Assembly: GCA_903825395.1 (NCBI GenBank)
Contig: CAIKAF010000023.1
Span: 62,001-126,000, forward strand
Direction: 5' to 3'
Length of the DNA: 64,000 bases
Source: an uncultured Flavobacteriales bacterium
GTDB taxonomy: Bacteria; Bacteroidota; Bacteroidia; CAIKAF01
Shown here: positions 52,355-61,560 of the stretch, one piece after another
Layout: each line of letters begins with the position of its first letter
Numbering within the stretch: the stretch's first letter is position 1
Made by a program: the position numbers and the translations under genes
The notes under the pieces: generated by a model
The model's input: the letters and a program-made list of their open reading frames with translations, nothing else
The model's database searches: none
What the model was told of the DNA's origin: nothing

Positions 52355-53695
52355 TTAAGCTTTTTTGAGCTCAAAATATGCTTCCGAATCCATGACACTT
52401 TCAGCTATTGTCAATTCGGATTTTACAGCTTCTAGCACTTTTACTTCCAACAAATTTTCGTGGATCTTGCGTATCTCTTCTTTGTCCTGCATAAATCGAG
52501 CAACTACATCATCCAACTGTTTTTCATCAAATTGATACCCTGCTCGAATTAATCGGTTGGCAACAGTAGCGCGGCATTCGGCCATTAGCTCTTCGCCCTC
52601 AACACGAACATCATACTTACCTAACAATTTGGTGCGAATGACTTCCCAAACAATGTAGCGCTTGTCCTTTTGAAACGATTCCCGCACTTCATCCATGGAC
52701 TTTTCTTTCTTTTGGCCGGCATGCAGCCAACGAATCAAAAACTCTTCAGGCAATTCCAAAGGATTGCTATCGATTAGCCATTCTCGCAAATCCTTTAAAA
52801 CATCCTGATTTGCCATGCCTTGGGCATTGGATTTTAGGGTATTGGAAATGCGTTCACGCATTTGCTCTTCTGAACTAACCTGACCTTCACCAAAAATTTG
52901 ATCGAAAAAATCTTGATTGATTTCAGCAGGAGCCATTCGAGAAATGGAGGTGATTTTAAACTCAATTTCTTTAGGCAAATTCTCCAAATCCTCTTCTTGT
53001 ACACTTAGATAAATGGATGTTGTTTTTGCATCGGCAAATAAACCTTTTGTAGGAATAGAAACAGCGTCCCCGGGCTTTTTCCCCAACAACGCTTTTTTGG
53101 CCTTAGCCGATTCCATTTTGTACATGGGCAAAAAGCATCTGGGCTGAGTTGGAACTTCTTCTCCTTCGGTCAGATAATCAAAAGTGCCCATCACTGAATC
53201 CTCATCCGAAACCTCTTCTCGCTCCTGAAAACTAGATTGCCCCTTTCTAAGACGTTCAACCTCCTTGTCAATTTCCGAATCTGAAATTGTAATTTGATAC
53301 GAAGTCAATGCGTTTTTCTTCGGAATACTAACCTCCGCATCCGGAATTAAACCAAGGTCAAATGCGAAATTAAACACTCCATCCACATCCCAGTTGTTCG
53401 AATCAGGTTTACTTTCATTTGGCAGTGGCTCACCTAAATACTGTACTTTCTCCGTTTCCAAATAGCTAAACAGCTCTGCATTTAATTTCTTAAACACCTC
53501 ATCGGTCCGAATTTGTGTACCGTAGATTTTACGAACCATACCCATGGGGGCTTTCCCTTTTCTAAAACCGGGAAAATTAGCCCGTTGTTGCATCGATTTC
53601 AAGCCTTTTTCAACTTCCCCAGAATAATCTTCCGGTTGAATCTCTATGTTGATTATTACATTTAAGGAATCTACTTTTTCCTGGCTAATGTTCAT
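52355..53695 (-). CDS. tig: Trigger factor (ribosome-associated chaperone, prolyl isomerase)
   Basis: 446 residues with the three-domain layout. The ribosome-binding signature [17 protein letters not shown] lies near 42-58 (family motif GFRxGxxP). The FKBP-like domain is near 150-245 ([19 protein letters not shown], then [20 protein letters not shown]); its active-site aromatics are poorly kept, as in other Bacteroidota, so isomerase activity is doubtful. The helical C-terminal chaperone arms follow ([15 protein letters not shown], then [13 protein letters not shown]). It is the first protein gene after tRNA-Leu on the same strand. Confidence 0.93.
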   Translation of the reverse strand: MNISQEKVDSLNVIINIEIQPEDYSGEVEKGLKSMQQRANFPGFRKGKAPMGMVRKIYGTQIRTDEVFKKLNAELFSYLETEKVQYLGEPLPNESKPDSNNWDVDGVFNFAFDLGLIPDAEVSIPKKNALTSYQITISDSEIDKEVERLRKGQSSFQEREEVSDEDSVMGTFDYLTEGEEVPTQPRCFLPMYKMESAKAKKALLGKKPGDAVSIPTKGLFADAKTTSIYLSVQEEDLENLPKEIEFKITSISRMAPAEINQDFFDQIFGEGQVSSEEQMRERISNTLKSNAQGMANQDVLKDLREWLIDSNPLELPEEFLIRWLHAGQKKEKSMDEVRESFQKDKRYIVWEVIRTKLLGKYDVRVEGEELMAECRATVANRLIRAGYQFDEKQLDDVVARFMQDKEEIRKIHENLLEVKVLEAVKSELTIAESVMDSEAYFELKKA

Positions 53696-53840
53696 GGCAA
53701 ATACATTTACAATCGAAGAATCACTACAGCATCAGGCTGAAAAAAAGCCCAGAAATTTTCGGAGAGGCAATGAGGCGTAGACCTCACTAAAACTCCTTGC
53801 ATCCTAGGCTGAAGGACAGAGACTGTCAGCTGCAAAACAG

Positions 53841-53922
53841 TGCGGATGAAGGGACTCGAACCCCCACGCCTTTCGGCACCAGATCCTAAGTCTGGCGCGG
53901 CTACCAATTACGCCACATCCGC
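53841..53922 (-). tRNA. tRNA-Leu (anticodon UAG)
   Basis: An 82-nt type II tRNA. The acceptor stem is GCGGATG/CATCCGC plus discriminator A, and the D arm is standard. The anticodon stem CCAGA/TCTGG encloses the loop CTTAGGA, so the anticodon at positions 34-36 is TAG. The variable arm TGCCGAAAGGCGT is long, as in Leu tRNAs, and the T arm carries GGTTCGAGTCC. CCA is not encoded. It is on the strand of tig, 146 bases upstream. Confidence 0.96.
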
Positions 53923-53943
53923 GGGCTTTCCTGAAAAGGTTGG

Positions 53944-53951
53944 CAAAGATA
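53944..53951 (-). promoter_or_regulatory. Candidate -7 box TATCTTTG for tRNA-Leu (and tig)
   Basis: A perfect TAnnTTTG match on the minus strand, 22 bases upstream of the tRNA 5' end. It may also drive tig by readthrough, as no terminator is visible between them. Confidence 0.5.
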
Positions 53952-54170
53952 GGGTTTAATCTCGGAAAGTAGAAGCAATTCTTTGTATTTTCCTCCAAGT
54001 TCAACAAAATCCATTATCTAAACAGATTTTCGAGCTCGTATTATGCTTGATGTTAATCTCTTTACCAAAACTAAACCACCGCCAAACCAACACTTACTTG
54101 GACCTCTAAAAAATCCTTTTAAGGACAAAGCACTGAAAACATATCGTCCCTTTTTTGTCAAAAAAATCAA

Positions 54171-54634
54171 ATTTGCCCTTGACAAGGCGAAAAAAGTTCG
54201 GTATCTTCGTAGTTCACTGGTGAAACGTTCTTTTTTGCTTCGTCACATATTGGGGTGGCGAAGAACACTTCGGGTTTGTTTTTGATGTGAAGTCTGTTTT
54301 TGAATTTTGGTTCGGCGGAAACGCTTGGCCTAATTCATTGGGGCGTCTCAGAAATGCCTTCTAAAACAACAAGGCTTTCTTTGTTGAATTGGAAGGCGGG
54401 AATCTCGGGTATGAGACTGGGTTGGTGTGGCATATCAGCCTTTTTTATGCGGGGAGGAAAAAAGGAAGGAGAGAGGAGAGTGGTGGTTGAATCCTTTGAT
54501 TGGAAATTCTCGCTTGTAATGGATAAATGCAGCCTGGCATTCAGGTTTACATCCAGCCAAGGTATTGGTTTGGATGCATCGGTATTGGACAAAACTCAAC
54601 AAAATCATTTTCTCCGGGCCCTTTCTCGGGAAAA
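54171..54634 (+). repeat. 450-bp dispersed repeat, copy 2, with its own promoter
   Basis: 464 bases matching the reverse complement of 34645-35090. The TTG at 54179-54181 and TATCTTCG at 54202-54209 (spacer 20) are identical in both copies although the spacer bases differ. Downstream are the same two hairpins, TTCAC-TG-GTGAA and CGAAG-AACA-CTTCG. The distal hairpin is CCGGG/CTCGG here against CCGGG/CCCGG in copy 1, still pairing by a G-U. The sequence from 53952 to 54170 contains nothing I can support. Confidence 0.8.
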
Positions 54635-54642
54635 CACCTCTC

Positions 54643-55092
54643 TTACCTAACCCGAAGTTGATCCCTTCGCTGCCTCTGCCCCTCAGCCGATGCCTGCATC
54701 AGCTCTAGTACCTGAGTAACACTTGACCGTTCAGCCAAACTCAGGTTTGCGCGCATCAAAGGACGCAGCGCCGGAAGCCATGTCCTCACTAAACTATCTT
54801 GAAATTGCAACTGATGCCGCAAAAGAGGTTCTAAACTATCTGGAGTATAGCAGGGCGCCGATTTAGCCAAGGACTCTAAAGATTCAAACACATCCTGCAT
54901 TTGAACTAACCCATTCTCAAAACCAACACTATCCTTCGATTCGATAGCAACCGAAATGGCAGACATCGGAGGGCGACTCAGCGAATCCCATTGCAGCTGC
55001 CAATCAGAAACTGAAAGACACTCCCTTTGCGTTCCTTTCGTTCCACAAGAAAACAAAACTAAGAGCAACAACACCGCCCATTTAAGGCTCAT
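54643..55092 (-). CDS. Hypothetical lipoprotein
   Basis: 149 residues from the ATG at 55092. A signal peptide with lipobox (LLVLFSC, Cys16 or so) is followed by a helical, Leu/Gln/Ser/Asp-rich mature part (LEPLLRHQLQFQDSLV, LELMQASAEGQRQRRDQLRV) with coiled-coil character. No family recognised. It lies 3 bases after the rfbB stop on the same strand, so it is at the end of the polysaccharide operon. It converges with repeat copy 2, whose end is only 8 bases from its stop. Confidence 0.7.
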   Translation of the reverse strand: MSLKWAVLLLLVLFSCGTKGTQRECLSVSDWQLQWDSLSRPPMSAISVAIESKDSVGFENGLVQMQDVFESLESLAKSAPCYTPDSLEPLLRHQLQFQDSLVRTWLPALRPLMRANLSLAERSSVTQVLELMQASAEGQRQRRDQLRVR

Positions 55093-55095
55093 CAC

Positions 55096-56160
55096 TCAAA
55101 ATCGATTTTTGTATTGAATATCGTAGTAGTGTTGATAAGCACCACTGGTAACATTGTCAAGCCAGTCCTGATGGTTAAGATACCAATCCAAGGTTAGAGA
55201 CAGGCCTTGCTCAAAGGTTACCGATGGCGACCAGCCCAATTCGGAATTTATTTTAGATGCATCAATGGCATAGCGACGGTCATGTCCAGGCCGATCGGTA
55301 ACATAGGTGATTAAAGACGCCGAATCGCCTTCGGGTCGACCTAGTTTTTCATCTAAAAGTCGGCACATCAATTGAATCAAATCCATGTTTTTCCATTCGT
55401 TGAATCCACCGATGTTGTATGTCTCTCCTATTCGACCGCGATGCAATATGGCATCTATAGCTTTGGCGTGATCTACCACATACAACCAATCCCGTGTATA
55501 TTGACCATCGCCATAAACCGGTAAGGGTTTTCGGTGGCGAATGTTGTGGATAAAGAGCGGTATCAATTTCTCCGGAAATTGGTTTGGCCCATAGTTGTTG
55601 GAGCAATTTGAAATTACGACAGGCATTCCGTAAGTGTGGTGCCATGCACGTACAAAATGATCTGAAGCGGCTTTAGAACTGCTGTAGGGACTTCGCGGAT
55701 CGTAAGCCGTAGATTCCGTGAATAATCCGGTAGAACCAAGGCTTCCGTACACCTCATCGGTTGAAATATGATAGAAGAGGCGGTTGCTCATGTCCTCTTT
55801 CCAGGCATCCCGAGCTGCATTTAACAAATTGATGGTCCCCAACACATTGGTGTGAACAAATGCAAGGGGATCATGAATAGAACGATCCACATGCGATTCT
55901 GCGGCCAAGTGAACAATTGCATGAAAGTCCATGTGATGAACAAGCTGATTTACCGCATCGGCATCAAGAATATCAATGCGTTCAAATCGATAATTGGGTG
56001 CTGATTCTATGTCTTTCAGGTTTTCAAGATTCCCGGCATAGGTTAGCTTGTCAATATTAAAAATAAGGTAATCCGGATAGGATTGAACGAGCAATCGAAC
56101 CAAGTGCGAGCCGATGAAACCGGCCCCACCTGTAACCAAAATGCGTTTAGTATAAGACAT
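55096..56160 (-). CDS. rfbB: dTDP-glucose 4,6-dehydratase
   Basis: 354 residues from MSYTKRILVTGG at 56160; the ATG at 56181 would overlap the upstream gene by 13 bases and adds seven residues without support. Rossmann GxxGFIGS near 11-17, the catalytic TDEVYG near 129-134 and YSSSK near 156-160, with DHFVRAWHHTYG following. It makes dTDP-4-keto-6-deoxyglucose, precursor of rhamnose and of amino-deoxysugars. The rhamnose enzymes RfbA, RfbC and RfbD are not in this window, so the product could be different. Confidence 0.9.
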   Translation of the reverse strand: MSYTKRILVTGGAGFIGSHLVRLLVQSYPDYLIFNIDKLTYAGNLENLKDIESAPNYRFERIDILDADAVNQLVHHMDFHAIVHLAAESHVDRSIHDPLAFVHTNVLGTINLLNAARDAWKEDMSNRLFYHISTDEVYGSLGSTGLFTESTAYDPRSPYSSSKAASDHFVRAWHHTYGMPVVISNCSNNYGPNQFPEKLIPLFIHNIRHRKPLPVYGDGQYTRDWLYVVDHAKAIDAILHRGRIGETYNIGGFNEWKNMDLIQLMCRLLDEKLGRPEGDSASLITYVTDRPGHDRRYAIDASKINSELGWSPSVTFEQGLSLTLDWYLNHQDWLDNVTSGAYQHYYDIQYKNRF

Positions 56161-56168
56161 ACGTTGAA

Positions 56169-57464
56169 TTAGAGGCTCCAATATTCAAAGGCGCTGAACC
56201 GATTTCGGAAAAGCCCTTTTAAGTCAGCTAAGATACCTCCTTTGGCCAATAAATTGGAAAAATCAGATTCAGTCCAGCTTAAAAAGGGTTGATGTGAAAC
56301 CGCCACAAAAATGGCAGAATAGGGGCCTTTAGGACTTTCTGTGAGTGGGTATCCATATTCATGGAAAACCTCATTCGAATTTGCGTAGGGATCTGTTACA
56401 TCCACCGTAACGCCATACGATGTAAGCTCGTTAATAAGATCGGCCACCTTCGAGTTCCTGATGTCCGACACATTTTCCTTAAAGGTAGTGCCCAATACTA
56501 AAATACGGGTGCCTTTCATATCGAAACCTCTTGCGATAAGGCGCTTTATTATCTGTCGGGCTGCATGGGCCCCCATACCGTCGTTGATGTCGCGTCCGGC
56601 ATTGATGATGCGCGCGTGGTACCCAAGCTGGGCTGATTTATGGGTTAAATAATAGGGATCTACGCCAATGCAATGTCCTCCAACCAAACCCGGCGAAAAT
56701 TTTAAGAAATTCCATTTGGTGCCTGCCGCTTCAAGTACCTCGTAGGTATTGATGCCCATTTTTCCAAAAATGATAGACAGTTCGTTAATCAAGGCGATAT
56801 TGACATCGCGTTGGGTATTTTCTATAATTTTTGCGGCCTCTGCCACTTTTAACGAGGAAGCCCGATGAACGCCTGCCTGCACAACAATTTCGTACAAATT
56901 GGCCACCGTCTCAAGCGCCTCGGCATCGTTCCCTGAAACCACCTTTATGATGTTTTTAAGGGTGTGTTCTTTATCGCCCGGGTTGATTCGCTCAGGACTA
57001 TAACCCACCTTAAAATCGAGGCCCATTTTCAAAGATGAAAGATCCTCCAAAACCGGGACGCAATCTTCTTCTGTACAACCGGGATATACGGTCGACTCAT
57101 AAATGACATAATCCCCCTTTTTCAAAACCTGCCCTACGGTAGTTGTAGCCGAAATCAAGGGCTTTAAGTCTGGTTGCTTGGCATCATCAATGGGCGTCGG
57201 AACGGCCACAATAAAAACCCTTGCAGCACGCAAATCCTCTAAATCACAAGTAAAATGTATGTCGGCATGATCAAATTCAGAGGCTTCCAATTCTTGGCTG
57301 GGATCAATTTTATTCCGCATCATTTCTACCCGGTCCGGATTGATATCAAATCCAATAACTTTTACTTTTCGGGCAAATTCCAAAGCAATAGGCAAGCCAA
57401 CATATCCAAGACCAACAACTGCGATAGGGGCCTGTTTATTGATTACATCATTAAAAACACTCAT
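56169..57464 (-). CDS. UDP-N-acetylhexosamine 6-dehydrogenase (WbpO/TviB-like)
   Basis: 431 residues. N-terminal NAD-binding GLGYVGLPIALEFARKVKVI near 18-37. The catalytic segment includes GYSPERINPGDKEH near 173-186 and VGGHCIGVDPYYL near 278-290, with the active-site Cys. The extended N-terminus and the STVYPGCTEEDC signature place it with TviB/WbpO, which oxidise C6 of UDP-GlcNAc or UDP-GalNAc, rather than with Ugd at 59.1 kb. Product: a UDP-N-acetylhexosaminuronate for capsule or O-antigen. The preference between GlcNAc and GalNAc is not settled. Confidence 0.88.
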   Translation of the reverse strand: MSVFNDVINKQAPIAVVGLGYVGLPIALEFARKVKVIGFDINPDRVEMMRNKIDPSQELEASEFDHADIHFTCDLEDLRAARVFIVAVPTPIDDAKQPDLKPLISATTTVGQVLKKGDYVIYESTVYPGCTEEDCVPVLEDLSSLKMGLDFKVGYSPERINPGDKEHTLKNIIKVVSGNDAEALETVANLYEIVVQAGVHRASSLKVAEAAKIIENTQRDVNIALINELSIIFGKMGINTYEVLEAAGTKWNFLKFSPGLVGGHCIGVDPYYLTHKSAQLGYHARIINAGRDINDGMGAHAARQIIKRLIARGFDMKGTRILVLGTTFKENVSDIRNSKVADLINELTSYGVTVDVTDPYANSNEVFHEYGYPLTESPKGPYSAIFVAVSHQPFLSWTESDFSNLLAKGGILADLKGLFRNRFSAFEYWSL

Positions 57465-57489
57465 TTTACGTTCTTTTCTATTTGGAGCA

Positions 57490-57497
57490 CAAAGGTA
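57490..57497 (-). promoter_or_regulatory. Candidate -7 box TACCTTTG upstream of the WbpO-like gene
   Basis: A perfect TAnnTTTG match on the minus strand in the 49-base gap before the start at 57464. It would be an internal promoter in the sugar cluster. Confidence 0.45.
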
Positions 57498-57513
57498 TCT
57501 TTTTGGGCTAATT

Positions 57514-58098
57514 TCAGGGCTGATTTGGAGTTAAGTTTACCACACCCTGCGAATTAAGGGTGTAATATTCACCCGATTCCGGGCATTGGGCCTGACCTGA
57601 AGAATCAAAGTTCAGGCGCTGTCCAAAGCGACTCATCCAGCCGAATTGCCGCGCCGGATTCCCATACACCAATGCAAAATCTGGAACGTCTTTGGTCACT
57701 ACAGCACCAGCGCCTATAAAGCAATACTGACCCAGCTTCGTCCCACAAACGATGGTGGCATTTGCTCCAATGGTAGCGCCACGCCCTACCCGTGTAGGTT
57801 TGAATTCCGATTTCCGGTTTACGGCGCTGCGGGGGTTTATCACATTGGTAAACACCATGCTTGGCCCCATAAACACATCGTCATCACATTCTACACCCTC
57901 ATAAATCGAAACGTTGTTTTGAACCTTGCAATTGTTGCCTATTCGAACCCCTGGACCCACCATAACATTTTGACCAAATGAGCAATCCTTTCCAATTTGT
58001 GCTTGCTGCATGATGTGGCAGAATTGCCACACTTTGGTTCCTTCACCTAGAATGGCTGATTCATGAACGATGGAGCTTGGATGAACGAAGACCGACAT
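57514..58098 (-). CDS. Left-handed beta-helix N-acetyltransferase (WbpD/WlbB-like)
   Basis: 194 residues dominated by hexapeptide repeats (ILGEGTKVWQFCHI, IGKDCSFGQNVMVGPGVRIG, ATIGANATIVCGTKLG), forming the left-handed beta helix of acetyl-CoA transferases. FTNVINPRSAVNRKSEF near 83-99 is typical of enzymes acetylating the 3-amino group of UDP-2-acetamido-3-amino-glucuronate. This fits the DegT aminotransferase and the 6-dehydrogenase nearby. The start shares one base with the uxs stop, so the two are coupled. Confidence 0.85.
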   Translation of the reverse strand: MSVFVHPSSIVHESAILGEGTKVWQFCHIMQQAQIGKDCSFGQNVMVGPGVRIGNNCKVQNNVSIYEGVECDDDVFMGPSMVFTNVINPRSAVNRKSEFKPTRVGRGATIGANATIVCGTKLGQYCFIGAGAVVTKDVPDFALVYGNPARQFGWMSRFGQRLNFDSSGQAQCPESGEYYTLNSQGVVNLTPNQP

Positions 58099-59066
58099 TA
58101 GAAATTCAAACTGGGTTTATACAAATCTACCTTATCTAAGCCCCGAAAATACGCCAAGGTGGTTTTTAACCCCTCTGCCCTTTCGACTTTGGGTTCCCAG
58201 CCTAAAATTCGTTTCGCCAGTTCTATGTTCGGCTGACGCTGTTTGGGGTCATCGGCCGGCAAGGGCTTAAATACTATTTTACTGTTCGATTGGGTAAGAG
58301 ATAGAATTTCTTCTGCGAATTGAAGAATGGTGATTTCGGCCGGATTACCTATGTTCACAGGCTCATCGTAATCGCTCAACAGCAATCGATATATTCCCTC
58401 AATTAAATCAGAGACATAACAGAACGATCGAGTTTGGTTGCCTTCGCCAAATACGGTAAGGTCTTCTCCGCGCAAAGCCTGACCAATAAATGCGGGCAAA
58501 GCCCGACCATCGTTTAGCCGCATGCGTGGACCATAGGTGTTGAAAATACGGACAATCCGGGTTTCAACCTTATGAAAGCGGTTGTATGCCATTGTAATGG
58601 CCTCTTGAAACCGCTTGGCCTCATCGTACACTCCACGAGGACCAATGGGGTTTACATTGCCCCAATATCCTTCATCTTGTGGGTGTACTAAGGGATCTCC
58701 GTAAATTTCAGAGGTTGATGCCACCAAAATGCGAGCATTTTTAGCCTTCGCCAAACCCAATAGGTTGTGGGTGCCCAAGGAGCCAACCTTTAAGGTTTGA
58801 ATTGGAATCTTTAAATAGTCAATGGGAGAAGCCGGACTGGCAAAATGAAGAATGTAATGCAATTCACCAGGCACATGCACAAACTTTGAAACATCGTGGT
58901 GATAAAATTCAAAATCGGGATGAGAGAACAAATGCTCAATGTTTCGAATATCTCCGGTGATTAAGTTGTCCATGGCAACCACCCTATATTCCTTCGAAAT
59001 AAAGTAATCGCACAGATGCGAACCTAGAAATCCGGCTCCGCCGGTTATTAAAACTCGTTTTTTCAT
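58098..59066 (-). CDS. uxs: UDP-glucuronate decarboxylase (UDP-xylose synthase)
   Basis: 322 residues of the extended SDR class. [15 protein letters not shown] near 8-22, the signature [20 protein letters not shown] near 72-91, STSEIYGDP near 117-125, and YDEAKR near 147-152 with catalytic Tyr and Lys. The ARP(S)SASP-like segment marks UXS. It decarboxylates UDP-glucuronate to UDP-xylose. Ugd, the enzyme that makes its substrate, is encoded directly upstream (12 bases), a strong functional pairing. Confidence 0.93.
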   Translation of the reverse strand: MKKRVLITGGAGFLGSHLCDYFISKEYRVVAMDNLITGDIRNIEHLFSHPDFEFYHHDVSKFVHVPGELHYILHFASPASPIDYLKIPIQTLKVGSLGTHNLLGLAKAKNARILVASTSEIYGDPLVHPQDEGYWGNVNPIGPRGVYDEAKRFQEAITMAYNRFHKVETRIVRIFNTYGPRMRLNDGRALPAFIGQALRGEDLTVFGEGNQTRSFCYVSDLIEGIYRLLLSDYDEPVNIGNPAEITILQFAEEILSLTQSNSKIVFKPLPADDPKQRQPNIELAKRILGWEPKVERAEGLKTTLAYFRGLDKVDLYKPSLNF

Positions 59067-59078
59067 AAATATGGAGAG

Positions 59079-60377
59079 CTATCGCCCTATGCTAATGTAT
59101 TGGAAACCCAGTGACTTCATTTTTGAAGGCTGGAAAATATTTCGGCCATCAAACACCAAGGGCGTTTTCATTCTAGTTTTAATTTCATCCATATTGGGAT
59201 TCCGAAAAACGCCCCATTCTGTGGCAATCACAAGGGCATCTGCATCGTCCAAGGTTTCATAGGCGGAATTGGCGAATCCAATGGAATCACCCAACACCTG
59301 ACGCACATTCTCCATCGCCTCCGGATCAAAAGCTACAATCTGGGCTCCGGCTGAATTAAGAGCCTCAATAACATCCAAGGCTGGCGCTTCACGAATGTCG
59401 TCTGTATCTGGCTTAAAGGCCAAACCCCACAGCGCAATTTTTTTGCCTTTTAAATCCCCTTGAAAATGATGTAAGATTTTTTGAACAAAAAACGACTTTT
59501 GGCTTTGATTGACTTCCATCACCGCCTGAAGAATTTTAAAATCGTATTCGTTTTGATTGGCCGTATGCACCAAGGCCTGAACGTCCTTCGGAAAGCAACT
59601 TCCGCCATAGCCCAACCCGGGAAATAAAAAGCGCTTACCGATGCGTTCGTCGCTGCCTATGCCCAACCTCACTTGATCTACATTGGCTCCTACCCGTTCA
59701 CATAGGCGCGCAATTTCATTCATAAACGAAATCTTCGTCGCCAAAAATGAGTTTGCCGCGTATTTTGTCATTTCTGCCGAGCGCTCATCCATAAAATAAA
59801 TGGGATTCCCCTGCCGCACATAGGGAGCATATAAATCGTTCAGGATCTCTCTAGCCTTCGGACTTTCAGTTCCAATTACAATTCGATCTGGCTTCATAAA
59901 GTCTTCAACGGCAAAGCCTTCCCGCAAAAACTCCGGATTTGAAACCACATCGAATTCTACCTTGGCATGCTGCTGTATCTCAGCACGAACCAAATCTGCC
60001 GTACCTACGGGCACCGTACTCTTATCTATGATAATTTTATACGACTTCAGCATGGGACCAAGCTGCCGAGCCACACCCAACACATAACTCAAATCGGCCG
60101 AACCATCTTCGCCCGGGGGTGTGGGCAAAGCCAAAAATAAAATATCGGCATGCTGAACTCCTTCGGCCAAATCGGTGGTAAAATGTAGGCGGCCCTGTTT
60201 TAAATTTCGCTCAAAAAAAACATCCAGTTGAGGCTCGTAAATGGGCACAATACCCTGTTTCATATTCTCAACTTTCTGTTTGTCAATATCAACACATATT
60301 ACCTGATTCCCGGTTTCAGCCAGGCAAGTGCCCGTAACCAATCCCACATATCCTGTTCCAATTACACAAACATTCAT
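59079..60377 (-). CDS. ugd: UDP-glucose 6-dehydrogenase
   Basis: 432 residues. GTGYVGLVTGTCLAETGN near 7-24, the substrate loop NPEFLREGFAVEDFMKPDRI near 152-171, and the catalytic cysteine in GYGGSCFPKD near 256-265. FKPDTDDIREAPAL near 323-336 is also typical. It oxidises UDP-glucose to UDP-glucuronate using two NAD+, feeding uxs and probably other uronate sugars. Second gene in the cluster, 18 bases after the aminotransferase. Confidence 0.95.
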   Translation of the reverse strand: MNVCVIGTGYVGLVTGTCLAETGNQVICVDIDKQKVENMKQGIVPIYEPQLDVFFERNLKQGRLHFTTDLAEGVQHADILFLALPTPPGEDGSADLSYVLGVARQLGPMLKSYKIIIDKSTVPVGTADLVRAEIQQHAKVEFDVVSNPEFLREGFAVEDFMKPDRIVIGTESPKAREILNDLYAPYVRQGNPIYFMDERSAEMTKYAANSFLATKISFMNEIARLCERVGANVDQVRLGIGSDERIGKRFLFPGLGYGGSCFPKDVQALVHTANQNEYDFKILQAVMEVNQSQKSFFVQKILHHFQGDLKGKKIALWGLAFKPDTDDIREAPALDVIEALNSAGAQIVAFDPEAMENVRQVLGDSIGFANSAYETLDDADALVIATEWGVFRNPNMDEIKTRMKTPLVFDGRNIFQPSKMKSLGFQYISIGR

Positions 60378-60395
60378 AAATTTAATTCTATTGAT

Positions 60396-61529
60396 TTAAT
60401 GAGTTGCAAACCAACGGCGTACATGGTCGGCTATAAATTCCAATTGATTGGATTGAAGATGGGTGTGCATCGGCAAACTCAGAACATGCTCACACAGGTG
60501 CTCTGAGATTGGAAATGCCCCAACCGTATACCCTTGATGGTTGTAGGCCTTTTGCAAATGCAAGGGAACCGGATAGTAAATTTTCACGGGTATTCCCTGA
60601 CTTTCAAGATACTGCATCAACTCGGTCCTGCCCGACCTTGACAAGGTCAAGGTATATTGATGAAATACATGGGTAGATTTGGCATCCCGAACCGGAACAT
60701 GCAATCCATCAATGTCTCCCAACATCGCATCGTAGGTAGCTGCGGCCTGTTGCCGCGCTTTAGTGTATTCCTTTAACCGCCTCAATTTAATCCGCAATAC
60801 TGCTGCTTGCAAGGTGTCAAGCCGAGAATTCACCCCAACTACATCGTGATAATACAAGGCGCTTTGGCCGTGATTGGCAATCATTTGCATGCGGGCAGCA
60901 ACCTCAGAATCTGGACTCAACATGGCCCCTCCATCTCCATAGCAACCTAAATTCTTGGAAGGAAAAAAAGAAGTCCCGGCAGCATGTCCTATGCAGCCCG
61001 CAAATCCCATCACCTCCTCTCCCTGATAAAATGAACCAATCGCCTGAGCCATGTCTTCAACCACCAGGCAATTGTATTGGGTTGCTAAAGCCATGATGGC
61101 ATCCATATTGGCCGATTGCCCAAACAAATGCACCGGCACAATGGCCTTAATGTTTTCCCGCTCCAAAATGCCGGCAGCCGAATTGGGGCAAATGTTGAAC
61201 GTTTTAGAATCCACATCGCAAAAAACAAGTTCCAAACCCAATAAGGCAGCCACTTCAGCCGTCGCCACATAGGTGAAAGACGGAGCAAGTACTTTATCTC
61301 CAGGCTTTAAGCCCAAGGCCATCATCGCTATCTGTAAGGCATCGGTTCCGTTGGCACAAGGCACCACATGGACTCCACCCAAATAGTCCGATAATTCTTT
61401 TTTAAACAAGTGTACATCGGGACCATTGATAAATGCCGTGGCGGTCAAAATCTGCTCGAAGGCCTCCGAAATTTCAGGCTGAATCTCTTCAAATTGCGCT
61501 TGAAGGTCAACCATCTGAATTTTACGCAT
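60396..61529 (-). CDS. DegT/DnrJ/EryC1-family sugar aminotransferase (WbpE-like)
   Basis: 377 residues, a PLP-dependent aminotransferase. The opening is MVDLQAQFEEIQPEI-like near 6-20, then VPCANGTDALQIA near 57-69. DMAQAIGSF lies near 158, and the PLP lysine is in GTSFFPSKNLGCYGDGG near 184-200. The C-terminal segment has HQYTLTLSRSGRTELMQYL. The family places an amino group on a keto-sugar nucleotide. With the WbpO-like and WbpD-like neighbours it most likely works on UDP-2-acetamido-3-keto-glucuronate; it could also use the keto sugar made by RfbB. First gene of the cluster. Confidence 0.88.
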   Translation of the reverse strand: MRKIQMVDLQAQFEEIQPEISEAFEQILTATAFINGPDVHLFKKELSDYLGGVHVVPCANGTDALQIAMMALGLKPGDKVLAPSFTYVATAEVAALLGLELVFCDVDSKTFNICPNSAAGILERENIKAIVPVHLFGQSANMDAIMALATQYNCLVVEDMAQAIGSFYQGEEVMGFAGCIGHAAGTSFFPSKNLGCYGDGGAMLSPDSEVAARMQMIANHGQSALYYHDVVGVNSRLDTLQAAVLRIKLRRLKEYTKARQQAAATYDAMLGDIDGLHVPVRDAKSTHVFHQYTLTLSRSGRTELMQYLESQGIPVKIYYPVPLHLQKAYNHQGYTVGAFPISEHLCEHVLSLPMHTHLQSNQLEFIADHVRRWFATH

Positions 61530-61546
61530 AGCTTTGTAGTTGGCAC

Positions 61547-61554
61547 AAAAGTAG
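61547..61554 (-). promoter_or_regulatory. Candidate -7 box TACTTTTG for the nucleotide-sugar cluster
   Basis: A perfect TAnnTTTG match on the minus strand, 17 bases before the ATG at 61529. It lies in the 31-base divergent gap to the outer-membrane protein gene, so the two transcripts would start very close together. Confidence 0.45.
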
Positions 61555-61560
61555 CATATC

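Noticed and set aside
54043-54285. 80-residue frame upstream of and into repeat copy 2
   Set aside because: Lys/Arg-rich, crosses the repeat boundary and its promoter, and has no supporting features.
54300-54650. 116-residue frame in the 54-kb repeat as a gene
   Set aside because: The same frame is not open in the copy at 34.6 kb and no family is recognisable.
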